This document shows positions 1 through 8,727 of a stretch of 64,000 bases of DNA, piece by piece; position 1 is the first letter of the stretch; each line of letters starts with the position of its first letter. Under the pieces are notes generated by a model. It saw only the letters and a list, made by a program, of their open reading frames with translations, did no database searches and was not told where the DNA came from. The translations under genes were made by a program, and so were the position numbers. Origin of the DNA: an uncultured Bacteroides sp. (GTDB taxonomy: Bacteria; Bacteroidota; Bacteroidia; Bacteroidales; Bacteroidaceae); assembly GCA_949285075.1 (NCBI GenBank), contig CASDXF010000024.1, positions 1 to 64,000 of the forward strand. Direction: 5' to 3'.

Positions 1-471
1 ATCGACTGAATGACAGCGAGATAAAAGGGAGAGACAATAAGAAGGAGGGAAAGGAACGGAAAGAAGGTACACATTATATATATTATATAGGCAAAAAGGG
101 AAAAGGGAAAGACATAAAGACTGGGAAGAAGGAAAATAAACCGCCTGACAAACGAAATCAAAAAATCAAGTGAAAAGGAATCCCAAAGGAAGTGGACAAA
201 ACCGTAAAAGCCTCCAACATACACCCCATCAAGAAAAAATCTGTCTGAAACAAACACTTATTTTATGCTTTTACAATCAGATGGAAGCATTTTCTTCTAA
301 GACATATTAGATTAGAACAAAGAAAAAACGTCATGTCTATCCCGTAATTGAATACGCAGAAAATTTTAATCGAATGCTAGAAGTAGGATAGCATAATGGA
401 GGGAACGTAAAGCGCACAAAAAGTGTGACATTGTTTCAAAGCGATATCTTGCCCCTCTCCCCTTTTTCCCC
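1..471. other. gene-free stretch at window start
   Basis: Purine-rich AT-biased sequence with no reading frame I can support. The only frame of any length here, on the minus strand, reads back through the promoter and start of the next gene and has no recognisable protein features. No repeat of the families found elsewhere in the window is apparent. The last bases lead into the promoter box at 472-479. Confidence 0.5.
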
Positions 472-479
472 TATCTTTG
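472..479 (+). promoter_or_regulatory. Bacteroidota -7 promoter box
   Basis: TATCTTTG fits the Bacteroidota -7 consensus TAnnTTTG and lies 24 bases before the ATG at 504. Because the box overlaps an in-frame TTG at 477, it argues that 504, not 477, is the true start of the next gene. Confidence 0.6.
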
Positions 480-503
480 CTGACAAAATTCACAATATAC
501 AAA

Positions 504-1010
504 ATGATTACCGAAAAAGACGCAGTTGACTTGATTAACCTCGCTGAAAGTTTAGGAGTGACTGTGTTCATTGACGGCGGGTGGGGTGTAGACGCCCTAT
601 TGGGACGACAGACAAGGGAACATCAAGACATTGACCTATTCGTCGAGAAAAGGCAAGCCGCTCGTTTCATTCATTCGTTGAGTCAACGGGGATTCAAGGA
701 ACGAACCGAAGTCTTTACGACACCGCAGCACATTGTCCTCGCACGCCCAATAGGACAAACAGTGGACTTGCACCTGTTTGAATATACCGTGGACGGTCGT
801 GTTTTTTTCGAAGGAGAGATCTATCCTGCGGACACGTTCAGCGGAAAAGGAACTGTCGGCGGAAAAAGAGTATCATGCGTTCCTCCGCAAGCGCAAGTCT
901 TTTTCCATACAGGATACGCTTTCGACGAAAATGACGTCAAGGACGTACTTGCCCTGTGCCGCCATTTCCATATTCCCGTTCCCGAGGAATACAAGCCTTA
1001 TGCAGACTAA
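504..1010 (+). CDS. LinA/aminoglycoside-type nucleotidyltransferase
   Basis: A 168-residue protein resembling the small nucleotidyltransferases that adenylylate lincosamides or aminoglycosides (Aminoglyc_resit fold). Residues about 22-45 hold the signature GGWGVDALLGR followed by REHQDIDLFV, where the paired aspartates of the D-x-D are the expected metal ligands. The rest is the short alpha/beta body of this family, and length is normal. I choose the ATG at 504 because the in-frame TTG at 477 lies inside the promoter box. The gene stands alone with its own promoter and is followed by a tandem-repeat array. Substrate cannot be told from sequence; homologues in commensals are often of unknown substrate, so resistance is only a possibility. 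Confidence 0.75.
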   Translation: MITEKDAVDLINLAESLGVTVFIDGGWGVDALLGRQTREHQDIDLFVEKRQAARFIHSLSQRGFKERTEVFTTPQHIVLARPIGQTVDLHLFEYTVDGRVFFEGEIYPADTFSGKGTVGGKRVSCVPPQAQVFFHTGYAFDENDVKDVLALCRHFHIPVPEEYKPYAD

Positions 1011-1109
1011 GAAAATACCCCGTTTCCGCATTCTTTTTCTTTCTCATCCTGAAAAATCACCCCTGTCCCGCACTCAGCGTCAACCTGCCCGCAGTCCTCT
1101 TCGGAAGTG

Positions 1110-1221
1110 ATGTAGGATGAGTACGGAACTCATGTAGGATGAGTACGGAACTCATGTAGGATAAGTACGGAACTCATGTAGGATAAGTACGGAACTCATG
1201 TAGGATAAGGTACGGACTCAT
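1110..1221. repeat. tandem array, 22-bp period, 5 units
   Basis: Five head-to-tail units starting at 1110, 1132, 1154, 1176 and 1198, consensus ATGTAGGATRAGTACGGAAC plus TC. The first four are almost identical (G/A at one site); the last has one inserted and one deleted base. There are no spacers, so this is not CRISPR. It lies in the gap between the convergent nucleotidyltransferase and pspC genes. Confidence 0.92.
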
Positions 1222-1330
1222 CCCGCGCCCCCTCCAGAGATGTCCGGACACAAGATAAGACGGGCGCGCGCCCGGACGCTTCGGGAGGCCGCGAGACGAA
1301 GGCGCATCATAAGCTTCAGGCGACGACAGG

Positions 1331-1543
1331 CTAAAGGTCGTCCAACTCTTCGCCAGACTTGCTCCCCGGCATCACAATCCACAATATGATATACACGATG
1401 ATTCCAGCAAAAGCCGTAAAGAAAGTAGCAAGCACATAGACAATCCTTAACAGCGTAATTTCCCAACCAAAATATTCCGCGATTCCGGCGCATACGCCCG
1501 CAATCATCCGATTAGAAGACCGAACCAATCTCTTGCTTCCCAT
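1331..1543 (-). CDS. PspC-domain small membrane protein
   Basis: A 70-residue protein made almost only of a PspC domain. Residues 1-25 contain the typical SNRMIAGVCAGIAEYFG motif, followed by a hydrophobic segment at about 30-58 ending in WIVMPG, which is characteristic of the family. It should sit in the inner membrane. In enterobacteria PspC belongs to the envelope-stress response, but solitary PspC proteins are common in Bacteroidota and their role is not established. The ATG at 1543 is preceded by a minus-strand -7 box at 1584-1577 (TATATTTG). Length is normal for the single-domain type. Confidence 0.85.
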   Translation of the reverse strand: MGSKRLVRSSNRMIAGVCAGIAEYFGWEITLLRIVYVLATFFTAFAGIIVYIILWIVMPGSKSGEELDDL

Positions 1544-1576
1544 AATCTCTTATTTTAAATTAAACAGTTGATATCA

Positions 1577-1584
1577 CAAATATA
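1577..1584 (-). promoter_or_regulatory. -7 promoter box for pspC-like gene
   Basis: Read on the minus strand this is TATATTTG, a perfect TAnnTTTG box, 34 bases upstream of the PspC start. Confidence 0.55.
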
Positions 1585-1730
1585 GGCAATCATTTGAATA
1601 ATCGCTCACTCCGGAACAATCATTTGAAGTTTGTTATCTATAAAATTAACATACGGCCGAAATTCACCCGCCTTTAAGGTCAAGTCACCATCGGGAGCAA
1701 TCAAAGCGCGAATATTTAAGGAAGAAGCGC

Positions 1731-1738
1731 TATATTCG
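1731..1738 (+). promoter_or_regulatory. -7-like promoter box for nfo
   Basis: TATATTCG fits the frequent TAnnTTCG variant of the Bacteroidota -7 element and lies 66 bases before the endonuclease IV start. Confidence 0.4.
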
Positions 1739-1803
1739 CGGCATACGCAAGAGGCTCGCGCTATCCGCGAATCCGAAACGCGATTCATCAAAAGACAAGA
1801 AAC

Positions 1804-2643
1804 ATGGGAAATAAAAGAATAGGAGCGCACGTCAGCGCATCGGGAGGCGTAGAGCTCGCGCCCGTCAACGCGCGCGCCATAGGAGCGGACGCCTTCGCGC
1901 TGTTCACCAAAAACCAACGCCAGTGGATAAGTAAACCCCTGACATCGGAAAACGTACGGCTGTTTAAAAAACACTGCGCGGAATATGGATTCCCGTCGGA
2001 ATATATCCTGCCGCACGACAGTTACCTCATTAATCTGGGACATCCGGAAGAGGAGGGACTCGCGAAAAGCCGAAACGCCTTTCTGGACGAGATGCGACGC
2101 TGCGAGCAACTGGGCCTGAAGCTGCTGAACTTCCACCCCGGAAGCCACCTGAACAAGATTGCGAAAGAAGAGTGCTTGGAGCGCATCGCGGAAAGCATCA
2201 ATATCGCGTTGGAAAAGACAGAGGGGGTGACGGCGGTCATCGAAAACACCGCCGGTCAGGGCAGCAATCTAGGCAACGAGTTCTGGCAGCTGAGGTATAT
2301 TATCGACCGGGTAGAAGACAAAAGCCGAGTAGGTGTCTGTCTGGACACGTGCCACACGTTTACCGCCGGATATGACCTCCTGAACGATTATGACCGGGTG
2401 TTCGACACGTTCGACAAGGAGGTGGGATTCGAGTACCTGAGAGGCATGCACCTGAACGACTCGAAAAAAGAGCTTGGCAGCCGGGTAGACCGTCACGACA
2501 ACATAGGGAAAGGATTGATAGGCGACGCGTTCTTCGAAAGGCTGATGAAAGACCCGCGGTTCGACAACATGCCCCTTATCCTCGAAACGCCTGACGAAAG
2601 CCGATGGGCGGAAGAAATCGCATGGCTCAGGAGCGTAGAATAA
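1804..2643 (+). CDS. nfo: endonuclease IV (AP endonuclease)
   Basis: A 279-residue deoxyribonuclease IV of the xylose-isomerase-like TIM-barrel fold, which cuts the DNA backbone 5' to abasic sites in base-excision repair. The metal-binding segments appear in family order: GAHVSASGG near the start, [10 protein letters not shown] at about 61-70, NFHPGSH at about 106-112, [13 protein letters not shown] at about 145-157, [13 protein letters not shown] at about 178-190, HLNDSK followed by DRHDNIGKG at about 215-235, and LETPDE near the end. Length equals the usual 275-285 residues. It is a single gene facing the convergent outer-membrane gene downstream. All histidine, aspartate and glutamate ligands look intact. 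Confidence 0.96.
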   Translation: MGNKRIGAHVSASGGVELAPVNARAIGADAFALFTKNQRQWISKPLTSENVRLFKKHCAEYGFPSEYILPHDSYLINLGHPEEEGLAKSRNAFLDEMRRCEQLGLKLLNFHPGSHLNKIAKEECLERIAESINIALEKTEGVTAVIENTAGQGSNLGNEFWQLRYIIDRVEDKSRVGVCLDTCHTFTAGYDLLNDYDRVFDTFDKEVGFEYLRGMHLNDSKKELGSRVDRHDNIGKGLIGDAFFERLMKDPRFDNMPLILETPDESRWAEEIAWLRSVE

Positions 2644-2653
2644 CCGGAGGCCA

Positions 2654-5404
2654 TCATTTTCCTATCAGGTTCATGCGGACAATGGCGTGCACCATGAAAT
2701 AAGACCCTAACGCGTTGTAATCCACGTCGCGGATAGAGCTTGAGGTAATGGTGCGCGTCTGCGAGGTATTTTGGCGAAGAATGTCATATATCTTAAAACG
2801 AATCAACAGCTGCTTTCTTTTCAGGAAAGCTTTGCTAAGCTGACAGTTCCATATAATGTTCTCCTTCGCCAGTCCCTCGTATCCATATCCCTCGCGCCGC
2901 GAATAGCCCGCGTCGGAATAAAGCTCCATATCCCACGGAAGATACCACTGTAAAGAGGCTCCCGCCTGATAGTCGCATGTCTCGGTGCGGACATCCTTCA
3001 CATTATTGTATGAATTATCGTAGTTCACTCCCGCGTGAAGCGAGACCTCAACCTGACGGGTGCGGTATGCCACTCTCAGCCGTTCCCTTAGAGTCAGATG
3101 CCTGACGGTGCTCCTCACCGGGTCTTGGTCCTTTTGCGTGGTGTAGCTGTTCTGGTTGCGGAACTGAAAGTTAGAGTTGGAGCGTATAGTCCACTTACGG
3201 CTTTTCAAAGGATTGGTAAGCGAAAAAGAGCCAGACATCCTCCAGTTGCCGTTCATGTTGACCGGAGTTGTGGTACGTCCTCCGGTATCGTCATCATAAG
3301 TCACTTGATTGGTAACGCTATTCAGCGTATTCTCCCATAGCAGTGTGGCCACCATATTGCGCCTCGTTTCCTTCTCGTACGAATTGAACCTCAGGTTAAA
3401 CGAGTTGGTATACGAGGGCTTTAACGAGGGGTTCCCCACCCGGACGTTCAGGGGATTGGTCTGGTCCGTCACCGGCTGAAGGTCCCTGATATTCGGCTGA
3501 CGGGTTTTTCCGCGATAGGTAAACTGCAAGCGCACATGCTTGGAAAATTTATAGCGGAAATTCACCGTAGGAGAGAAATTAATAACCGAACGCTCAAGTT
3601 GATTCTCCGGGTCGTCTTTCAAGATAGAATGACTGACCGACTTTTGCGGAGTGACATCCACACCGACATTATAATTATACTTTTCACGCGTAGTACGCAT
3701 CGAAACATTCATCAAGTGATTGCTATACTGATTTTCGAAACAGTTACTGGCGTCCTCATCGTAATTTGGGGTAAAATCATCCAACTCCTCGTCCCAATCA
3801 TATACATAACGGTCTGAGTTTGCCGCCTTATATTGGTAACTGTAACGGAATTGAAGAAAATGCAGCCACGGGAGGGGTTCTACATAGACCAATTGTACCC
3901 GATAATTGTATCCATCGGTCGTATTGTCTATTTTCTGGTTCTGTTTCCAGTCTCTGTTCCCCTTAAAATAATGAGTAGTCGAAAGGTTTCTCCTGTAATT
4001 GGACGAGGCGTTCGCTCCGTAATCCACCTTCAAAGCCGCCGTACGCCCCCTGCTGTTCAGTTTCCGACTAAGTTGCAACATCAAAGCTACGTTGTAGCGT
4101 GAATTATCAGTGTTTCCCGAAGATTCCTTCTTGTTCAGTATCGTATCATTTCCCCACCCTTCTTGCGAACCTTCACTTTGTCTGTCACTATTTCCCAAGT
4201 TATATTGAGGACGAAAAATCAGCGTAGTCAATGTATCTATTTTCCATTCCACATAAGCGTTGGCGACCAGATTGTGGTTATGGCTAAGCGAACGGTTTGA
4301 AGCATAGGTCATAGAATTGCTCGCCCTAAGAAAGTTGTCGACAGTAGTGCGGGTATCCTCCGTCCGTTCATTTCCGGAATACTGGACATTGGTGCGAAAC
4401 TGAACACGTTCCCAATCATAAGTCACATTGACTCCCAACGAATGAGAAGTGACTATCCCTCTGTTTGTACGGGTATTCCCACTAGATGCGGAAGACTCCT
4501 TCTGTAACTCCGAAAAGCCCTGATTATTGGTATTATTCACGTTTCCAATGACAGTCAGTTGAGAGTTATCGCGAAAACGATTCAGTGTATTTGCCACCTC
4601 ATAACGCCCTTCGCCGCCCCCTCCTCCCATGAAGTTCTCTCGCCATCCCTGCTTCATGTCCTTTTTTACCGACAAGTCAAGAATCATCTCTTCTTCTCCA
4701 TCGTCAATGCCAGTCAACCGAGCCAAGTCAGATTTCCTCTCATAAGCCTTCAATTTATCAATCATCTCCACTGGAAGATTCTTTAACGCCGCTTGAGGGT
4801 CGTCAAAAAAGAATTCTTTACCATCCACTAAGATTTTCTTTACCTCTTGCCCGTTAATCTGTATCTTCCCATCCTCATCAATCTCCGCACCGGGAAGTTG
4901 CTTTACCAACTCCTCCAACATAGAACCTTCCGGAGTACGATAAGCAGAAGCGTTATAAACTGTCGTATCTCCCTCCTCTATCACCATCGGAGCCTCGCCT
5001 TCTATCACAGCCTCCTCTAATAGATATCCATCAGGAACCAAAAGAATATCTCCCAAATCGGTACAAGGCTTCGACGAAACAGCCACACGCCGACATAAAG
5101 TCTTATAGCCCACAAAAGAAGTGGAGAAGAGTAAGGAATCCGCTCTGGACAATCGTACGCTGTCCAAAGAAAAGTAAACCTTGAATTCTCCCCGGTCGTC
5201 CGTCGTACTTCCTGCCAACATTACACTATCGGGCAACGACAAAAGCCGTATTGTCGCAAACGATATCGGCTGTTTAGTTTCAGCGTCCACAACATATCCA
5301 ATAAAAGACAATCTAGATTGCGCACAGAGACGTGTACCACTCAGTATAAACAAGCAAAGCAGACACCATACCAATAAATAGACATGCCTGTATGCGTTCA
5401 TCAT
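2654..5404 (-). CDS. outer-membrane beta-barrel (TonB-dependent receptor-like)
   Basis: About 916 residues with a signal peptide ending in LSGTRLCAQ, then a carboxypeptidase-regulatory-like beta-sandwich (roughly residues 35-115), a plug-like region (about 130-230, with LVKQLPGAEIDEDGKIQING) and a long outer-membrane barrel to the C terminus. This is the OMP_b-brl_3 architecture of Bacteroidota, related to SusC but shorter and without an adjacent SusD lipoprotein, so a ligand cannot be assigned. The reading frame can begin at a TTG (5407) or at ATG codons 5404 or 5401; I take 5404. It ends 10 bases from the convergent nfo gene. Transcribed alone. Confidence 0.85.
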   Translation of the reverse strand: MMNAYRHVYLLVWCLLCLFILSGTRLCAQSRLSFIGYVVDAETKQPISFATIRLLSLPDSVMLAGSTTDDRGEFKVYFSLDSVRLSRADSLLFSTSFVGYKTLCRRVAVSSKPCTDLGDILLVPDGYLLEEAVIEGEAPMVIEEGDTTVYNASAYRTPEGSMLEELVKQLPGAEIDEDGKIQINGQEVKKILVDGKEFFFDDPQAALKNLPVEMIDKLKAYERKSDLARLTGIDDGEEEMILDLSVKKDMKQGWRENFMGGGGGEGRYEVANTLNRFRDNSQLTVIGNVNNTNNQGFSELQKESSASSGNTRTNRGIVTSHSLGVNVTYDWERVQFRTNVQYSGNERTEDTRTTVDNFLRASNSMTYASNRSLSHNHNLVANAYVEWKIDTLTTLIFRPQYNLGNSDRQSEGSQEGWGNDTILNKKESSGNTDNSRYNVALMLQLSRKLNSRGRTAALKVDYGANASSNYRRNLSTTHYFKGNRDWKQNQKIDNTTDGYNYRVQLVYVEPLPWLHFLQFRYSYQYKAANSDRYVYDWDEELDDFTPNYDEDASNCFENQYSNHLMNVSMRTTREKYNYNVGVDVTPQKSVSHSILKDDPENQLERSVINFSPTVNFRYKFSKHVRLQFTYRGKTRQPNIRDLQPVTDQTNPLNVRVGNPSLKPSYTNSFNLRFNSYEKETRRNMVATLLWENTLNSVTNQVTYDDDTGGRTTTPVNMNGNWRMSGSFSLTNPLKSRKWTIRSNSNFQFRNQNSYTTQKDQDPVRSTVRHLTLRERLRVAYRTRQVEVSLHAGVNYDNSYNNVKDVRTETCDYQAGASLQWYLPWDMELYSDAGYSRREGYGYEGLAKENIIWNCQLSKAFLKRKQLLIRFKIYDILRQNTSQTRTITSSSIRDVDYNALGSYFMVHAIVRMNLIGK

Positions 5405-5459
5405 CAATCCGAGAAAGGTATTTGTTATTCTTTATGCATGCTCACTAATCAGCCAAAGT

Positions 5460-6119
5460 TTAATATCCGCTCTTAATAATTTCCGCAATCTTTTCCGTAG
5501 AAGAAACAATATAGTCAGGATGAAAGCTTTCCAACTCCGCCCGAGGACGAAAGCCCCACGTCACCCCACATGAAGTAACTCCCGCATTAATCGCAGTCTG
5601 CATATCTACCCCCGAATCTCCGACATAGAAGGCCTCGTCCTTCGTCACGTTGGCCAACTTCAATATATCAAATACGATTGTAGGATCTGGTTTTACACCA
5701 ATCCCCTCCCTCTGTCCAAAGACGGCGGTAAACTTAATATTCGAAAAATAATGGGCGATAAGCTTTTCAGTAGCCACCTGATATTTATTGGAAGCTACGC
5801 CTATCTGCAATCCAAGTTCCTGCACATAAGATAGTAATTCCGGTATTCCCTCATAAGGTTGACTCTCGTCAACATTATGTGCATTATAATAAGGGATAAA
5901 CTCCTTGCGTATCCGAAGTACGTTCTCCTCGTTCTTCTCCTTTTCCGGAAGAGCACGTTCAAAAAGCTTATTGATGCCATTCCCTACCATAAAACGATAC
6001 TGCTCTATTGAATGAGTTGGATATCCTAACTTATCTAACGCATAATTCGTGCTTTTCCCTAAGTCCGCAATTGTATCCAATAAAGTTCCATCTAAATCAA
6101 AAATAATAAGTTTCTTCAT
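5460..6119 (-). CDS. HAD-family phosphatase, phosphoglycolate phosphatase-like
   Basis: A 219-residue haloacid-dehalogenase hydrolase. Motif I is FDLDGTLLDT at residues 6-15, the helical cap follows, motif II/III lie around VASNKY and VKPDP, and motif IV is VGDSGVDMQTA. This matches the Gph/PpaX subgroup, which removes phosphate from phosphoglycolate or similar small esters. The frame is open for 25 more codons upstream, but the ATG at 6119 puts the DxDGT motif at its usual distance from the N terminus. It is divergent from fabI across a 153-base gap. The exact substrate is not predictable. Confidence 0.85.
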   Translation of the reverse strand: MKKLIIFDLDGTLLDTIADLGKSTNYALDKLGYPTHSIEQYRFMVGNGINKLFERALPEKEKNEENVLRIRKEFIPYYNAHNVDESQPYEGIPELLSYVQELGLQIGVASNKYQVATEKLIAHYFSNIKFTAVFGQREGIGVKPDPTIVFDILKLANVTKDEAFYVGDSGVDMQTAINAGVTSCGVTWGFRPRAELESFHPDYIVSSTEKIAEIIKSGY

Positions 6120-6240
6120 TACGTATTCTATTAAAACGCCTTCGGCGTATAAGTTCTCAAAATCAAACAAACCTTTTGCAAAAATAACAGTCATATCGTC
6201 TATTATTTGCCTACATTTCGTATATTATGCAGAATATTCC

Positions 6241-6248
6241 TATATTTG
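6241..6248 (+). promoter_or_regulatory. -7 promoter box for fabI
   Basis: TATATTTG, a perfect TAnnTTTG box 24 bases before the fabI ATG. It lies in the divergent gap between fabI and the HAD phosphatase gene. Confidence 0.65.
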
Positions 6249-6272
6249 CACAAAATTTAACTGTTACAAAAT

Positions 6273-7130
6273 ATGAGTTACAATTTGTTGAAAGGGAAAA
6301 AAGGAATAATTTTCGGCGCTTTAAACGACCAATCTATCGCATGGAAAGTAGCGGAACGAGCTGTTGAAGAAGGCGCAACAATTACCTTATCAAACACTCC
6401 GATGGCTATTCGCATGGGTGAGATAAACACATTGGGCGATAAGCTAAATGCTTCGGTTATCCCGGCGGACGCTACATCCGTAGAAGATTTAACCAATGTA
6501 TTTAAGGTCTCTATGGAAAAACTAGGAGGACAAATCGATTTCGTTCTTCACTCTATCGGTATGTCCCCCAACGTACGGAAGAAACGCACCTATGACGACC
6601 TCGATTATGGAATGTTAGGAAAAACCTTAGATATTTCAGCCATTTCATTTCATAAGATGATTCAATCAGCTAAAAAGCTAAACGCAATATCCGAGTACGG
6701 CTCTATTGTCGCTTTAAGTTACGTAGCCGCTCAGCGTACCTTTTATGGATACAACGACATGGCTGACGCAAAGGCGTTGCTAGAATCTATTGCCCGCAGT
6801 TTCGGATACATTTATGGTCGTGAACATAACGTGCGCATAAATACGATCTCTCAGTCTCCGACTTTCACCACCGCCGGTTCCGGAGTGAAAGGAATTGATA
6901 AATTATACGATTTCGCCAATCGCATGTCTCCGTTAGGAAACGCTTCAGCTGACGAGTGCGCCAACTATTGTATCGTAATGTTTTCCGACCTGACCCGCAA
7001 AATTACAATGCAAAATCTATATCACGATGGCGGCTTCTCCAGTGTAGGTATGAGCTTACGCGCTATGGCAACTTATGAAAAAGGACTGGATGAATATAAA
7101 GACGAAAACGGTAATATAATATACGGATAA
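6273..7130 (+). CDS. fabI: enoyl-[acyl-carrier-protein] reductase
   Basis: A 285-residue short-chain dehydrogenase-type enoyl-ACP reductase, the last step of each fatty-acid elongation round in the cytoplasm. Visible features are the FabI-type nucleotide loop KGIIFGALNDQSIAWKVA at residues 9-26, the HSIGMSPN stretch, and the catalytic Tyr/Lys region around FYGYNDMADAKALLESIA (about 158-175). The motif FTTAGSGVKGI and the C-terminal HDGGFSSVGM are also typical. Bacteroidota FabI proteins are longer than E. coli FabI (262), as here. It has its own promoter and a following hairpin, so it is probably monocistronic. Confidence 0.95.
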   Translation: MSYNLLKGKKGIIFGALNDQSIAWKVAERAVEEGATITLSNTPMAIRMGEINTLGDKLNASVIPADATSVEDLTNVFKVSMEKLGGQIDFVLHSIGMSPNVRKKRTYDDLDYGMLGKTLDISAISFHKMIQSAKKLNAISEYGSIVALSYVAAQRTFYGYNDMADAKALLESIARSFGYIYGREHNVRINTISQSPTFTTAGSGVKGIDKLYDFANRMSPLGNASADECANYCIVMFSDLTRKITMQNLYHDGGFSSVGMSLRAMATYEKGLDEYKDENGNIIYG

Positions 7131-7230
7131 ATACCATAAATAACAGATTTTTTCTTTTGAACAGAGATTCATTCCATAAAATGATACAAATTAAACGTAC
7201 AAAAGAGATTCTCAAGTTTTAATATAAGAT

Positions 7231-7264
7231 AAGCAGTTGAGCGAACAAATTCACTCAACTGCTT
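7231..7264 (+). terminator. hairpin terminator after fabI
   Basis: An 11-bp perfect inverted repeat (AAGCAGTTGAG at 7231-7241 against CTCAACTGCTT at 7254-7264) with a 12-base loop, followed by AT-rich sequence with a short T run near 7276. It ends 22 bases before the next ATG. Confidence 0.6.
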
Positions 7265-7286
7265 TAATATAAAACTTTTCGCATCA

Positions 7287-7991
7287 ATGGAAACAGCCCT
7301 CTATTTATTGCCCGTAACTCTAGGAGACACTACTATCGAAAAAGTATTGCCTTCTTACAACGCTGACATTATACGCAATATTCAACACTATATCGTAGAA
7401 GACATTCGTTCCGCACGCCGTTTCCTTAAAAAAGTTGACAGAGAAATCGATATTGACTCTTTAAATTTCTATCCACTGAACAAGCACACTTCTCCTGAAG
7501 ACATATCCAACTATCTTATTCCACTAAAAGCAGGCAAATCTATGGGGATCATCTCAGAAGCTGGTTGCCCCGCTATTGCAGATCCGGGAGCGGACATAGT
7601 GGCTATCGCACAGCATGAACGCTTAAAAGTGATTCCGTTAGTCGGCCCTTCATCGATTATTCTTTCCATAATGGCATCGGGATTTAATGGACAAAGTTTC
7701 GCATTTCATGGTTATCTTCCCATAGAACCTAAAGAGCGCTCGGAGAAACTTAAGGCATTAGAACGGCGCATTTATTCAGAAAATCAGACACAGTTATTTA
7801 TTGAGACTCCATATCGAAATGAAAAAATGATAGAAGACATCTTGCAGAATTGTCGCCCACAAACAAAGCTGTGCATTGCAGCAAACATTACTTGTGATGG
7901 AGAATACATACAAACCCGCACAATAAAAGAGTGGAATGGACACATACCACACCTAGCTAAGATTCCTTGCATTTTTCTTTTATACAAATGA
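7287..7991 (+). CDS. RsmI-like SAM-dependent methyltransferase
   Basis: A 234-residue tetrapyrrole-methylase-fold protein of the RsmI type. Motifs seen are LLPVTLGDT at the N terminus, GIISEAGCPAIADPGADIVAIAQ at about 88-110 (the SAM/substrate loop), and VPLVGPSS-like VIPLVGPSSIILS at about 115-127. RsmI 2'-O-methylates C1402 of 16S rRNA. This protein lacks part of the C-terminal domain of E. coli RsmI (286 residues); the shorter form is the usual second RsmI-like paralogue in Bacteroidota, so the rRNA target is an inference. The gene is followed by a 730-base gap rich in repeats and then by the convergent lipA. Confidence 0.8.
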   Translation: METALYLLPVTLGDTTIEKVLPSYNADIIRNIQHYIVEDIRSARRFLKKVDREIDIDSLNFYPLNKHTSPEDISNYLIPLKAGKSMGIISEAGCPAIADPGADIVAIAQHERLKVIPLVGPSSIILSIMASGFNGQSFAFHGYLPIEPKERSEKLKALERRIYSENQTQLFIETPYRNEKMIEDILQNCRPQTKLCIAANITCDGEYIQTRTIKEWNGHIPHLAKIPCIFLLYK

Positions 7992-8094
7992 CGCTTCCTT
8001 AAATATCCGTATTTTTCTTCAAAATATGCGTTAAGATTCTTATTCAAATTCTCATCAATCCATTTAAAGTCCTACTGTTTATTTTTACTTGTTA

Positions 8095-8112
8095 AACCCA
8101 AATCGGTCATTA
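8095..8112. repeat. solo terminal repeat of MITE-like element
   Basis: AACCCAAATCGGTCATTA matches exactly 18 bases of the terminal inverted repeat of the element at 20008-20129. No matching second end is visible within a few hundred bases, so it is a remnant or a partial copy. Confidence 0.75.
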
Positions 8113-8188
8113 TAAACATAGTATTTTGACTGATACTAGACAACTTATTATCAGCATCTTATTACCATTTTGAGAAACAGCCTTATCT

Positions 8189-8262
8189 GTCACGAGCCGC
8201 CGCCCTGTCTGTTGCGAGCCGTAGGGCTATTCTTCACGAGCCACAGAGCGGGCTAGCAAGTG
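8189..8262. repeat. tandem array, 22-bp period, GC-rich
   Basis: The core CACGAGCC / TGCGAGCC / CACGAGCC recurs at 8191, 8213 and 8235, exactly 22 bases apart, with diverged filler of the type GTAGGGCTATTCT. The same unit type forms the array inside each composite repeat (24895-24980, 29630-29700, 37679-37735, 49179-49240, 63880-63925). Confidence 0.8.
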
Positions 8263-8528
8263 AAAAAGACTTGGTGTGAATTCCTCACTACGGAAGCGAA
8301 AAGCGTACCCAGAAAAGTACCTTAAAGGGGCACGGGGAATCTGAACGCACTTACATGCTAGACATAAAATCCTCTAATGAATCGGTTTACGTTTATGCAA
8401 CATCCTTTTTTATTTGCAAATCCATCAACAAAACAAACAATATTATATTCCGTTTTCTTTATTAGACATTATATCGAATAAGACTTTAGGGTGCTGATAA
8501 CCAATATCCCTGTTCCTTATTCCGTATA

Positions 8529-8722
8529 AGAAACTGTTTTGAATTTATCGTGCGATGATTTGGGATAAGTTTTTGAGATGTTTTCGTTTCCGTAATGAGG
8601 AAGATAGCGGGCTATCTGACGAAGAACAGAAGCGAAAAGAACCAAAAAATCACCCAAAGCGCGCACGAAAACAGATACATCAAGCTAAGAAAAACTTTTT
8701 GGAGAAATTCAAAACAGTTTCT
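8529..8722. mobile_element. MITE-like element, 194 bp, 18-bp TIR
   Basis: The ends AGAAACTGTTTTGAATTT (8529-8546) and its exact reverse complement (8705-8722) bound a non-coding element. Its middle holds the family core, on the minus strand CGTCAGATAGCCCGCTATC, which is itself palindromic. A full-length relative lies in inverse orientation at 37926-38108, and a second subfamily with the same core at 42865-43029. The right end is 6 bases from the lipA stop codon, so the hairpin formed by the ends may serve as the lipA terminator. No transposase is present. Confidence 0.8.
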
Positions 8723-8727
8723 AAACT

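Larger units (their letters stand above)
7992..8528. other. repeat-rich intergenic region
   Basis: No supported gene. The stretch contains a solitary copy of the 18-base end of the 122-bp inverted-repeat element found at 20008-20129, a GC-rich 22-bp tandem array at about 8189-8262, and AT-rich sequence between. It separates convergent genes. Confidence 0.6.

Noticed and set aside
477..503. TTG start for the nucleotidyltransferase
   Set aside because: The TTG lies inside the TATCTTTG promoter box; the ATG at 504 gives the family N terminus.
1110..1221. CRISPR array
   Set aside because: The 22-23 bp units here and at the other arrays are directly adjacent with no unique spacers, and no cas genes are in the window.
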